Shown piece by piece: positions 42,988-53,068 of a stretch of DNA of 64,000 nucleotides; position 1 is the stretch's first letter, and the number at the start of each line of letters is the position of its first letter. Both the position numbers and the translations under genes were made by a program. Source of the DNA: Pseudacidovorax intermedius. Lineage in GTDB: Bacteria; Pseudomonadota; Gammaproteobacteria; Burkholderiales; Burkholderiaceae_C. Location: NCBI RefSeq assembly GCF_003350475.1, contig NZ_QQAV01000014.1, positions 80,362 through 144,361 of the forward strand, written 5' to 3'. The notes under the pieces are model-generated. The model was not told the DNA's origin. It saw only the letters and a list, made by a program, of their open reading frames with translations, and did not search any database.

Positions 42988-43956
42988 ATGCCCGCAGCCC
43001 CTGCCCTTGCCCCTGCCGCACCGCTCTTCGTGGTGCTCAACCGTGGATCGGGCCGAGGCAGCGCCGACGAGACGCGCCAGGCCATCGAGGCCGCCTGCCG
43101 CGCCGCCGGCCGGCCGCTGACGCTGCGGGTCGTCGGCCAAGGGCGCCGCGTGCCCGACCTGGCGCGGGAAGCGGTCGAATCGGCCCTGGCACAGGGCGGC
43201 ATCGCGGTCGCGGCCGGTGGCGACGGCACGATCAACGCGGTGGCCCATGCGGCCCTGCGCGCCGGCTGCGCCTTCGGCGTGCTGCCGCAGGGCACGTTCA
43301 ACTACTTCAGCCGGGTGCACGGCATCCCCGCGCCCATCGAGGAATCGCTGCAGTCCCTGCTGACCGGCACGCCGCAGCCGGTGCAGGCCGGCGAGGTGAA
43401 CGATCGCGCCTTCCTGGTCAATGCCAGCCTGGGCCTCTATGCCCGCATGCTGGAGGAGCGCGAGGACTTCAAGGCCCGCTTCGGCCGCCGACGCTGGGTG
43501 GCCTTCGGCGCCGCGCTGGCCACGCTGCTCAAGGGCTTTCGCACCTGGACGCTCAACGTGAGCGCCGGCGGTGGCACGCAGGTGCTGCGCACGCCCACGC
43601 TCTTCGTCGGCAACAACGCGCTGCAGTTCGAGCAGGTGGGCGTGGAGGAAGGCCAGGCCGTGGAAGACGGCGGTGCCCTGGCCGCCATCGCGCTGGAGCC
43701 GCTGGGCCGGCTCGCCATGATCGGGCTGGTGCTGCGGGCGGCCCTGGGCAGACTGGGCAGCGCCTCCAAGGTGCGCAGCTTCACCTTCCGCGAGATCGAG
43801 GTGCAGGCGGCAACCGGCGCCTCCTCCGGGCGCCGACGCGTGCGCGTGGCCACCGACGGCGAGGTGCAGTGGATGGACATGCCGCTTCGCTTCCGCGTCT
43901 CGCCGCGGCCGCTTTGGCTGGTCAAGCGCCTGGATGCGAAGGCCGAACGCGCATGA
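42988..43956 (+). CDS. diacylglycerol/lipid kinase family protein
   Basis: The protein is 322 residues. The DAGK catalytic domain shows FVVLNRGSGRGSADETR (start), the nucleotide motif VAAGGDGTINAVAHA and GVLPQGTFNYFSR. The C-terminal part has the beta-sandwich typical of YegS/LCB5-type kinases. It phosphorylates a lipid such as diacylglycerol. The start ATG 42988 (MPAAPALAPAAPLFVVL) is preferred over far upstream starts that would overlap glyQ antisense. Its stop codon overlaps the next start (ATGA). Confidence 0.9.
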   Translation: MPAAPALAPAAPLFVVLNRGSGRGSADETRQAIEAACRAAGRPLTLRVVGQGRRVPDLAREAVESALAQGGIAVAAGGDGTINAVAHAALRAGCAFGVLPQGTFNYFSRVHGIPAPIEESLQSLLTGTPQPVQAGEVNDRAFLVNASLGLYARMLEEREDFKARFGRRRWVAFGAALATLLKGFRTWTLNVSAGGGTQVLRTPTLFVGNNALQFEQVGVEEGQAVEDGGALAAIALEPLGRLAMIGLVLRAALGRLGSASKVRSFTFREIEVQAATGASSGRRRVRVATDGEVQWMDMPLRFRVSPRPLWLVKRLDAKAERA

Positions 43957-44822
43957 GGGACCGACCCGCGCCCATGCCTCACGCCTTGCCACCCGGGAGC
44001 CTGCCCGTCGAGCGTGACTGCGTGCTGCTGCACCTGTCCGACCCGCATTTCGGCACGGAGCAAGCGCCGGTCGTCGAAGCGCTGGTCCGGTGGGTGCATG
44101 CCCAGGCGGCCGACGCCGTGGTGGTCAGCGGCGACATCACCCAGCGCGCCACACGGGCGCAGTTCGCAGCCGCCCGCGCGTTCCTGCAGCGACTGGATGC
44201 GCCACGCGTGCTCGTCATCCCCGGCAACCACGACATTCCGCTCTTCGACCTCGGCACCCGGCTGCTTGCGCCCTACCGCCGCTACCAGGCGGCGCTGGGG
44301 GACGACCTGGAGCCCGCGCTCGACCTGCCGCACTGCCTGGTGCTGGGCGCCAAGACCACCCGCCGCTGGCGCCACAGCGACGGCGAGATCAGCCCCGCGC
44401 AGATCGATCGCGTCGCCCGCCGGCTGGCAGACGCCGGACCGACGCAGTTGCGCGTGGTGATGGTGCACCAGCCGGTGGCCGTCACCCGGCCGGAGGACCA
44501 CGAGAACCTGCTGCACGGCCGCGAAGCCGCACTGGCACGCTGGGCCCAGGCCGGCGTGGACCTGGTGCTGGGCGGCCACATCCACCTGCCCTTTGCCGTG
44601 CCGCTGCCCCAGGCCGGCGGCGCCTGGGCCGTGCAGGCGGGAACGGCCGTGTCCTCGCGGGTACGATCCGGCGCCCCGAACTCGGTCAACCTGCTGCGCT
44701 GGCCTGGGCCGGGCGACGACGGACGACGCTGCTGCATGCTGGAGCGGTGGGACTTCGACGCCCGCCTCGACGCCTTCGCACTGGCGCTGACCGACACCCT
44801 GGAACTTCCGGCCCGCGGTTGA
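43953..44822 (+). CDS. calcineurin-like metallophosphoesterase
   Basis: The protein is 289 residues. Metal-binding blocks are LLHLSDPHFGTE, VVVSGDITQRATRAQF, VIPGNHDIPLFD, MVHQPVA and LGGHIHLPF, the full set of a class III phosphodiesterase (CpdA/Icc or UDP-diacylglucosamine-hydrolase-like fold). It starts by ATGA overlap with the lipid kinase gene, so the two are coupled. Context suggests a phospholipid or lipid-headgroup substrate rather than cyclic AMP, but that is inference. Confidence 0.9.
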   Translation: MRDRPAPMPHALPPGSLPVERDCVLLHLSDPHFGTEQAPVVEALVRWVHAQAADAVVVSGDITQRATRAQFAAARAFLQRLDAPRVLVIPGNHDIPLFDLGTRLLAPYRRYQAALGDDLEPALDLPHCLVLGAKTTRRWRHSDGEISPAQIDRVARRLADAGPTQLRVVMVHQPVAVTRPEDHENLLHGREAALARWAQAGVDLVLGGHIHLPFAVPLPQAGGAWAVQAGTAVSSRVRSGAPNSVNLLRWPGPGDDGRRCCMLERWDFDARLDAFALALTDTLELPARG

Positions 44823-44859
44823 CACCACCGGGCTGGACCTGTACCCGACCCAAGGATCG

Positions 44860-45690
44860 ATGACCTCTGACGACTGGAGCGCGCTCGGTGCGCGCATGGG
44901 CAGCCTGGCCTGGACGGCCTTTCCCTTCATCGTGCTCGCGGCCATGCTGCTGGCACTGCTCGCAGGCAGCCTGGGCTTGGCTTGGCGCCGCCGCACCCGG
45001 CCAGAGCCCGATGCGCCGCCGCAGTTGGGCCGCCTCGTGCCCGGGCTCGTGATCGGCTTCCTGTTGATCATCGGCCTGGCCAGCCTGTTCACCCTGTTTG
45101 CCCGGCACCTGGGCGAGGGCCGCCCCATGGGCCGCATGGATGACGCCCTCAGCATGGCCGTGGGCACCCACACGCCCGACTGGGCGCGGCAGGCCTTCTC
45201 CGTCTTCACGCACATCGGCGACCCGCTGCCGGTCGCCACCTTCGTGCTGCTCTTCGCCCTGTTCCTGCGGCTGCGCGGCCACCCGGGCTTCGCCTCGGGC
45301 TGGCTGCTGGCGAACGCGGGGAACGCGGTCCTCAACTATTCCCTCAAGCAGATCTTCGAGCGCGTGCGGCCGGTGCACGACACGCTGCTGGTGAATGCGA
45401 CGGGCTTCAGCTTTCCCAGTGGCCACAGCTCGGCCGCGATCGTGCTGTGGGGCATGCTGGCCTACCTGTGCCTGCGCATCGGACCCAAGGGCCTGCGCCT
45501 GCCGATGCTGGCACTGGCTGCGGCGATGGCCGTGGCCGTCCCGGCCAGCCGCGTGTTCCTGCAGGCGCACTTCCTGACGGACGTGGTCGCGGGCCTGTGC
45601 TCGGGCGCGGCCTGGCTGGCGATCAGCATCGTCAGTGCCGAGTCGGCGCGTCACCGGCGGCGCGCGCGGCGGTACGTGCCGGCCGCCTGA
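44860..45690 (+). CDS. PAP2-family membrane phosphatase
   Basis: The protein is 276 residues with about six membrane helices. The three phosphatase motifs are KQIFERVRP, FPSGHSSA and SRVFLQAHFLTDVVAG. It dephosphorylates phosphatidate, undecaprenyl diphosphate or similar lipids on the outer face of the inner membrane. It starts 37 bases after the metallophosphoesterase, and with the lipid kinase forms a three-gene lipid-phosphate unit. A basic tail (ARHRRRARRY) ends the protein. Confidence 0.92.
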   Translation: MTSDDWSALGARMGSLAWTAFPFIVLAAMLLALLAGSLGLAWRRRTRPEPDAPPQLGRLVPGLVIGFLLIIGLASLFTLFARHLGEGRPMGRMDDALSMAVGTHTPDWARQAFSVFTHIGDPLPVATFVLLFALFLRLRGHPGFASGWLLANAGNAVLNYSLKQIFERVRPVHDTLLVNATGFSFPSGHSSAAIVLWGMLAYLCLRIGPKGLRLPMLALAAAMAVAVPASRVFLQAHFLTDVVAGLCSGAAWLAISIVSAESARHRRRARRYVPAA

Positions 45691-45791
45691 GCGCGGTTCG
45701 TGCGGCCGTGCAGCGAGAAATTCAGTGGCCCCTCGCGACACGGCACGGCACAGCGCAAGGCCACCGCATGCCGGGCCGCACAATCCCGCGC

Positions 45792-46433
45792 ATGCTCACG
45801 ATCCACCACCTGGGCCGCTCCCAGTCCGAACGCATCCTCTGGCTCTGCGAGGAGCTGGGGATTCCCTACACCCTGGTGCGCCACCAGCGCGACGCGACGA
45901 CGATGCTGTCGCCGCCAGCACTCAAGGCGCTGCATCCGCTGGGCGCCGCGCCGGTGATCGAGGACGACGGTCTGGTGCTGGCCGAATCCGCCGCCATCGT
46001 CGACTACCTGATTGCCCGCCATGGCCAGGGCCGATTGCGGCTGGCGCCGGAGCATCCCGACTTCTCGCACTACCTCTACTGGTTTCACTTCGCCAACGGC
46101 AACCTGCAGCCGGTGATGGGCCGCCTGATGATGGTCAGCCGCGCCGGCCTGCCCGCCGACCATCCGGTGCAGCAGGCCGTGCAGGGCAGGCTGGACCGCG
46201 TGCTCGCACTGGTGGAAGCGCGCCTGGGCGAGGCCGAGCACCTCGCCGGCGCCGAATTCACCGCCGCCGACATCATGAGCGTCTTCTCCCTCAGCACCAT
46301 GCGCCTGTTCCAGCCCGTGGACCTCGCGTCCTACCCCAACATCCGCGCGTGGTTGCAACGCATGGGCGCCCGCCCCGCCTACCAGCACGCGATGGCCAAG
46401 GGCGATCCGGATCTGGTGCCGATGCTGGGGTAG
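45792..46433 (+). CDS. glutathione S-transferase
   Basis: The protein is 213 residues. The thioredoxin-like N-domain has MLTIHHLGRSQSERILWLCE with the probable catalytic Ser in SQSER, and PVIEDDGLVLAESAAIVDYL (the glutathione-binding ES). An all-helical C-domain follows with EFTAADIMSVFSLSTM. It is a cytoplasmic detoxification enzyme of the theta/beta-like bacterial class. ATG 45792 is chosen because the family starts at this strand; the longer frame overlaps the PAP2 gene. Nothing in the vicinity points to a particular substrate. Confidence 0.92.
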   Translation: MLTIHHLGRSQSERILWLCEELGIPYTLVRHQRDATTMLSPPALKALHPLGAAPVIEDDGLVLAESAAIVDYLIARHGQGRLRLAPEHPDFSHYLYWFHFANGNLQPVMGRLMMVSRAGLPADHPVQQAVQGRLDRVLALVEARLGEAEHLAGAEFTAADIMSVFSLSTMRLFQPVDLASYPNIRAWLQRMGARPAYQHAMAKGDPDLVPMLG

Positions 46434-46510
46434 GCTCCCGCGCAGCCACCTCATGGCGGCCACATCGCCTCCGCAGCCCACCGACACAGAAGAGCCAATG
46501 CACGCACTGA

Positions 46511-46720
46511 CAAGCCGGCGAAGAGAAGACTTCCGCCTATGACGTGGCGACGCACCTGCGCACGCCCGAGGAAATGACGGCCTACCGTGATGCTTGGCTA
46601 GAAGAGGCGCCGGACGATGCCGCCGGCATCGCTCGGGCCCTCGGCGATATCGCCCGCGCGAGGAACATGGGCCGCGTTATCAGTGAAGCCAACGTCAGCC
46701 GCGACAACTTGCGGTCCTGA
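46511..46720 (+). pseudogene. remnant of a HigA-like addiction-module antitoxin
   Basis: A 70-codon open stretch directly after a stop codon (TGA 46508-46510) reads KTSAYDVATHLRTPEEMTAY, then DAAGIARALGDIARARNMGR and ISEANVSRDNLRS. This is the N-terminal two-thirds of the putative addiction-module antidote family (usual form xFDxAxYLxxxEDxAxYLxxAL...ALGxIARAxGMxxxAxxxGLSRExLY). It has no proper start, because the nearby ATG 46499 is in another frame, and it lacks the C-terminal part after the recognition helix. No toxin gene is adjacent. The rest of 46434-46750 is featureless. Confidence 0.65.
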
Positions 46721-46750
46721 CGCCGGCCCGCACACGTCACCCCCTGGGCA

Positions 46751-46858
46751 AAAGGCCGCGGAGCAGGCCATACAGGCAGGCCCCGCGGAACCGGCTCTGC
46801 CGGGCCGCAGGGGCCGCCCCTTGAGGGGAGGCACGGCCACACGCAGTGAGGCCGTGCC
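46751..46858 (-). repeat. copy A of a 108-bp 3'-end hairpin element
   Basis: Read on the minus strand, the element starts nine bases after the ansB stop codon with GGCACGGCC, loop TCACTGCGTGT, GGCCGTGCC. It continues with CCCCTCAAGGGGCGGCCCCT, GGTTCCGCGGGG and GGCCTGCTCCGCGGCCTTT. Copy B at 51813-51920 has the same order and an identical loop but a different, still fully paired, stem. No open frame is shared. Confidence 0.9.
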
Positions 46859-46867
46859 ATGGGGTGG

Positions 46868-48851
<1,984 letters not shown>

Positions 48852-48940
48852 CGGCGGCCCGTCTCGCGCCCCCTCTTTCTCCCGTCTCCGACCTGCTCGC
48901 ACCGCCCCGGTGCATCCGCCCTGGCACGCCACGTGCTTAA

Positions 48941-48971
48941 TTTGACCGATTGCTCTGACTCATCGGTCAAA
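48941..48971. promoter_or_regulatory. TetR/RutR-type operator TTTGACCGAT-N11-ATCGGTCAAA
   Basis: A perfect 10-bp inverted repeat (48941-48950 and 48962-48971) with an 11-base spacer. Its right arm ends four bases before the start codon of the reductase gene. The half-site TTGACC matches the known RutR consensus half. Its position means repressor binding would block transcription start or early elongation of the whole cluster. Confidence 0.8.
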
Positions 48972-48975
48972 CACC

Positions 48976-49563
48976 ATGCGCGTGCTCGTCGTCTACTGCC
49001 ATCCAGTCGAAACCAGCTTCGCTTCGGCCATGCACCAGGAGGTGCTGCGCAACCTGCGCGCCGCGGGCCACGAGGTGGACGACTGCGACCTCTATGCCGA
49101 GGGCTTCAACCCGGTGATGTCGCGCGAGGAGCGCCTGGGCTACCACGACGTACCGGCCAACCGGGTGCCGCTGCAGCCCTACATCGAGCGGCTGGAGCGC
49201 GCCGAGGCCATCGTGTTCTGCTTCCCGACCTGGTGCTTCGGCCTGCCGGCCATGCTCAAGGGCTGGTTCGACCGGCTGTTGATGCCCGGCGTGGCCTTCG
49301 ACATCAGCGACCCGGCCAACGTCCGGCCGATGTTGCGCAACATCAAGCGGATCAGCGCCGTCGTCACCTACGGCCGGCCGCGCTGGATGGCCTGGTACAT
49401 GGGCGATCCGCCGCGCAAGATCATCACCCGCTACATGAAGCGGCTCACCGCGGCCCAGGCGCGGGTGGACTACCACGCGCACTACCACATGAACGTGGCC
49501 ACCGAGGCGCAGCTGGACCGCTTCAAGGCCCGCGTCGGCGCCGCCATGGCGGCCTTCCGCTAA
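48976..49563 (+). CDS. NAD(P)H-dependent flavodoxin-fold oxidoreductase (NQO/MdaB-like)
   Basis: The protein is 195 residues. The flavin-binding start MRVLVVYCHPVETSFASAMH is that of the NQO1/KefF family, with FCFPTWCFGLPAMLKGWFDR and YGRPRWMAWYMGDPP. It transfers hydride from NAD(P)H through FMN/FAD to a quinone or to a partner flavoprotein. No Shine-Dalgarno is visible before ATG 48976, since the operator arm ends four bases upstream; the conserved N-terminus nevertheless requires this start. It is the first gene of the catabolic cluster and may regenerate the FAD-linked oxidase at its end. Confidence 0.9.
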   Translation: MRVLVVYCHPVETSFASAMHQEVLRNLRAAGHEVDDCDLYAEGFNPVMSREERLGYHDVPANRVPLQPYIERLERAEAIVFCFPTWCFGLPAMLKGWFDRLLMPGVAFDISDPANVRPMLRNIKRISAVVTYGRPRWMAWYMGDPPRKIITRYMKRLTAAQARVDYHAHYHMNVATEAQLDRFKARVGAAMAAFR

Positions 49564-49614
49564 GCAGCGCGCCATGCACGCCCGCTCCGAATACCGCCCA
49601 CCGGAGGCCCGGCC

Positions 49615-50910
49615 ATGACCGCGCATTCCACGCCCGCCGTATTGCGCCATGCCCGCCTGCCGGCCTGGCTGCTGGCCGAAGACTGGCCGCACACCGACGG
49701 CCGCCCCGTGCTGGCGCGCATCGAACTGGCGCAGGGGCGCGTGCGCAGCGTGACGCCCGAAGACGACCGCGCACCCGAGCCCGGCGCCTGGCACCTGTAC
49801 GGCGCCCTGGTGCTGCCCGGCCTGGTCGATGCCCACGTGCACCTGGACAAGACCTTCACCCTGGCGCGCATCCCCGAGGTGCAACCCGGCCTGCTCGGCG
49901 CCATCGAGGCCTCGGTGGCCGACATGGCCCGCTGGACGCCCGAGGACATCCATGCCCGCGCCAGCCAGGGCCTGCAGTGGGCCTGGGAGGCCGGCACCAC
50001 GCTGCTGCGCACCCATGTCAACTGGCCCGAGATCGGCCCCCTGCCCTGCGCCTGGCCGGTACTCGACCGCCTGGCCCATGACTGGGCCGACCGCCTCGCG
50101 CTGCAGTTGGTGAGCCTGACGAAGCTCGACAGCTTTGCCGACCCGGCCGCCGCCCGCACCGTGGCGGCGCAGGTCAAGGCCACCGGGCCGCATGCGCTGA
50201 TGGGCGGCTTCGTGCACTCCACCAACTGGGACGCGCAGGCCCTGCGCCACCTGCTGGAGGCGGCCCAGGCGCGGGACCTGGACGTCGACCTGCATGTGGA
50301 CGAGGAACTGCACGCCGAGGCTGAAGGTTTGCTGGGCACGGCGCGCATCGCCCGCGAACTGGGCTTTGCCGGCCGCATCGTCTGCGGCCATGTCTGCGCG
50401 CTGGCCGCCATGCCCGAATCCCGCGCCCTCGCCATCCTGGACGAGGTGGCACGCGCGCCCATCACCCTGGTCAGCCTGCCCATCACCAACCTGCTGCTGC
50501 AGGACGCCCGCACCGGCCGCACGCCGCGCCAGCGCGGCCTGACGCTGGTGAAGGAGGCGCGCGCCCGCGGCATTCCGCTGCTCTTCGCCAGCGACAACGT
50601 GCAGGACCCGTTCTGCCCCGTCGGCAGCTACGACCCGCTCGAAGGCATGGCCGCGGCGGTGCTCGCCGGCCAGCTGGACGCGCCCTTCGACCGCTGGTCC
50701 GACACGCTGTGCCGCGCCGACTTCCTGGCCCGCGGCACGCCCGGCCCCACGCGGCTGCAAGGCCAGCCGGCCGACCTGCTGATCTTTCCCCAGGCCGATG
50801 CCAGCGCCTGGCCCTCGCGCACCAGCCTACGCGTGGTGCTGCGCACCGGCGTGGCCCATGGCGCAGCGCCGACGGCCTTCCTGCCGCCCCGGGCCGCCGC
50901 CACCGCCTGA
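49615..50910 (+). CDS. amidohydrolase, cytosine/creatinine deaminase-like
   Basis: The protein is 431 residues. The TIM-barrel metal motif is LPGLVDAHVHLDKTFTLA, followed by DVDLHVDEELHAEAEG (His and Glu), VCGHVCALAAMP (metal His) and ASDNVQDPFCPVGSYDPLEG (metal Asp). The order and spacing match cytosine deaminase (CodA), whose relatives also deaminate isocytosine, creatinine and related rings. The start ATG 49615 follows GGAGG. It lies 51 bases after the reductase. The ring substrate cannot be named from sequence. Confidence 0.88.
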   Translation: MTAHSTPAVLRHARLPAWLLAEDWPHTDGRPVLARIELAQGRVRSVTPEDDRAPEPGAWHLYGALVLPGLVDAHVHLDKTFTLARIPEVQPGLLGAIEASVADMARWTPEDIHARASQGLQWAWEAGTTLLRTHVNWPEIGPLPCAWPVLDRLAHDWADRLALQLVSLTKLDSFADPAAARTVAAQVKATGPHALMGGFVHSTNWDAQALRHLLEAAQARDLDVDLHVDEELHAEAEGLLGTARIARELGFAGRIVCGHVCALAAMPESRALAILDEVARAPITLVSLPITNLLLQDARTGRTPRQRGLTLVKEARARGIPLLFASDNVQDPFCPVGSYDPLEGMAAAVLAGQLDAPFDRWSDTLCRADFLARGTPGPTRLQGQPADLLIFPQADASAWPSRTSLRVVLRTGVAHGAAPTAFLPPRAAATA

Positions 50911-50939
50911 CACGCCTCCCCCGAACAAGGACTCCCGCC

Positions 50940-51794
50940 ATGCTGCACGGCTACATCCCCCCGCACCGCTTCCTGCCCTACCTCAGCTGGACCGAGATCG
51001 ACCAGTTGCCCGACCGCGAGAACACCGTGATCGTGCTGCCCTGCGGCGCCATCGAGCAGCACGGCCCGCACCTGCCCTGCTCGGTCGACAGCGTGATCGC
51101 CTCCGGCGTGATGGGTGAGGCGCTGCGACGGCTGCCCGCCTCGGTGCGCGCCTTCGCGCTGCCGCCCATCACCTACGGCAAGTCGGAAGAGCACCTGCAC
51201 TTTCCCGGCACCATGACGCTGACCGGCACCACGCTGCTGTCCACCGTCACCGAAATCGGCGAGTCGGTCTACCGCGCGGGCTTCCGCAAGCTGCTGCTGG
51301 CCAACGGCCACGGTGGCCAGCCGCAGGTGCTGGAGATGGCCGCGCGCGAGCTGCGGCTGCGCCACGGCGATTTCGTCGTCGTGCCCCACGGCGTGAGCCG
51401 CCTGCCCAGCGCGGCCAGCAAGCAGGTCAGCGAACAGGAGAAGAAGCTCGCCATGCACGCCGGCCATTCCGAGACCGCACTGATGCTGGCCCTGGCGCCC
51501 GAGACGGTGCACATGGAGCGTGCCGCAGCCAACTTTCCGCCGCCCTTCCCCATCAAGCTGCTCTCGCCCGACGGCCGCCCGGCCTGCGCCTGGACGGCGC
51601 GCGACTTCGGTCCCAGCGGCGTCATCGGCGACCCCACCAGCGCCACGCGCGAGCAGGGCCAGGAGATCCTGGACACGCTGGCCGACAGCTGGGTGCAGGC
51701 GCTGACCGAGCTCTACCAGCTGCGCTGGCTGGTGCGCGAAGAACCCACCTGGGAGCGCGGCCAGTTCACCGGCCACATCGAAACCGCGCGCTGA
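50940..51794 (+). CDS. creatininase-family amidohydrolase
   Basis: The protein is 284 residues. Metal-binding blocks are VIVLPCGAIEQHGPHLPCSV (Glu, His, Asp region), LLLANGHGGQPQVLEMAAR, and MHAGHSETALMLALAPE (His, Glu). These define the creatininase superfamily, which opens cyclic amides (creatinine) or cleaves formamides. It starts 29 bases after the deaminase gene. With the deaminase, it suggests a two-step hydrolytic breakdown of a cyclic N-compound. The 3'-end hairpin element begins 18 bases beyond its stop codon. Confidence 0.9.
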   Translation: MLHGYIPPHRFLPYLSWTEIDQLPDRENTVIVLPCGAIEQHGPHLPCSVDSVIASGVMGEALRRLPASVRAFALPPITYGKSEEHLHFPGTMTLTGTTLLSTVTEIGESVYRAGFRKLLLANGHGGQPQVLEMAARELRLRHGDFVVVPHGVSRLPSAASKQVSEQEKKLAMHAGHSETALMLALAPETVHMERAAANFPPPFPIKLLSPDGRPACAWTARDFGPSGVIGDPTSATREQGQEILDTLADSWVQALTELYQLRWLVREEPTWERGQFTGHIETAR

Positions 51795-51812
51795 AATGAA
51801 CCCACCCCGTTT

Positions 51813-51920
51813 GGACTTCCTCACTGCGTGTGGAAGTCCCATCCCCCTCAAGGGGCGCCCCCGGCGGCCGGGCCAAGCCCGTTCCGCGGGTGCACCGGCG
51901 CGGCCTGCTCCGCGGCCTTT
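51813..51920 (+). repeat. copy B of the 108-bp 3'-end hairpin element
   Basis: It starts with GGACTTCC, loop TCACTGCGTGT, GGAAGTCC (51813-51839). It then has CCCCCTCAAGGGGCG, CGGCGGCCGGGCCAAGCCCG, TTCCGCGGG and GGCCTGCTCCGCGGCCTTT. Compared with copy A (46751-46858, opposite strand) three base pairs of the stem are changed on both sides while the 11-base loop is unchanged. It separates the creatininase gene from the ABC transporter genes, in the middle of an otherwise tight cluster. The remaining 51921-52066 contains AT-richer leader sequence. Confidence 0.9.
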
Positions 51921-52066
51921 CGATCAGCAGGGTGGCGCCTGTGCCGTCGAAAACCGAAATGACTTTTCAAACGGTGCGGCTCTTGCTTGGGCACCGCACC
52001 GGCCCACGCCCCTTTTTCGTCCCTCTTTCCCGTACTGATTTGTCCGACCTTTCCAGGAGCCCTGCC

Positions 52067-53068
52067 TTGAACCACCGCTTCACCCGCCTCGCTTCGCAAT
52101 CCGCCCTGGCCCTGGGCGCCGCCGTCCTGGCGCTCGCTGCCTCCGGCGCCCAGGCCGAGGAAAAGTTCACCTACATGACCAACTGGTACGCGCAGGCCGA
52201 ACACGGCGGCTTCTATCAGGCGGTGGCCACGGGCATCTATAAGAAGTACGGCCTGGACGTGACCATCAAGATGGGCGGCCCGCAGGTCAACATCCTGCAG
52301 ATCATGGGCGCCGGCCAGGCCGACTGCGTGATGGGCTCCAGCGACCTGCAGATGATGCGGGCCCGCGACAACGGCCTGCCGGTGGTCACCGTGGCCGCGC
52401 TGTTCCAGAAGGACCCGCAGGTGCTCATCGCCCATGAGGACGTGAAGTCCATGGAGGAGATGAAGACCAAGACGGTGCTCATCGCCGCCAGCGCGCAGCA
52501 AGGCTACTGGGCCTGGGTCAAGTCCAAGTACGGCCTGACCGATGCGCAGACCAAGCCCTACACCTTCAACATCCAGCCCTTCCTGGCCGACAAGAACATG
52601 GTGCAGCAGGGCTACCTGACCTCCGAGCCCTACGCCATCCAGAAGGCCGGCGCCAAGGCCAACACCTTCCTGCTGGCGGACCATGGCTATCCCTCGTATG
52701 CCACCACCATCTCCTGCATGGAGAAGACGGTGAACGACCGCGCCAAGGCCGTGGCCGACTTCGTCAAGGCCTCCGCTGAAGGCTGGAAGAGCTACCTGGC
52801 CGACCCGGCCCCGGGCAATGCCCTCATCAAGAAGGACAACCCGAACATGACCGACGACCAGCTCGCCTACAGCGTCGCCAAGATGAAGGAGATGGGCATC
52901 GTCGGCTCCGGCGATGCCGTGAAGAACGGCATCGGCACCATGACCGAGGCCCGCATCAAGGCCAACTACGACTTCCTGGTGGGCCAGAAATTCATCGACC
53001 CCGCCAAGGTGGACCTGGCCAAGGCCTACAAGCTGGACCTGGCCCGCAACGCCAAGGTGCTGCCGTGA
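52067..53068 (+). CDS. ABC transporter substrate-binding protein (NMT1/ThiY-like)
   Basis: The protein is 333 residues. The signal peptide (FTRLASQSALALGAAVLALA, cleavage at GAQA-EEK) is followed by an NMT1/THI5-like fold: YMTNWYAQAEHGGFYQAVA, GGPQVNILQIMGAGQADCVM, and SAQQGYWAWVKSKYG. WYAQAEHGGFYQA is close to ThiY-type proteins that bind pyrimidine precursors of thiamine. I infer a TTG start at 52067, because AGGAG lies eight bases upstream and no ATG is available between it and the signal peptide. The nearest upstream ATG, at 51830, sits inside the hairpin element. Its stop overlaps the next start by GTGA. Confidence 0.9.
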   Translation: MNHRFTRLASQSALALGAAVLALAASGAQAEEKFTYMTNWYAQAEHGGFYQAVATGIYKKYGLDVTIKMGGPQVNILQIMGAGQADCVMGSSDLQMMRARDNGLPVVTVAALFQKDPQVLIAHEDVKSMEEMKTKTVLIAASAQQGYWAWVKSKYGLTDAQTKPYTFNIQPFLADKNMVQQGYLTSEPYAIQKAGAKANTFLLADHGYPSYATTISCMEKTVNDRAKAVADFVKASAEGWKSYLADPAPGNALIKKDNPNMTDDQLAYSVAKMKEMGIVGSGDAVKNGIGTMTEARIKANYDFLVGQKFIDPAKVDLAKAYKLDLARNAKVLP

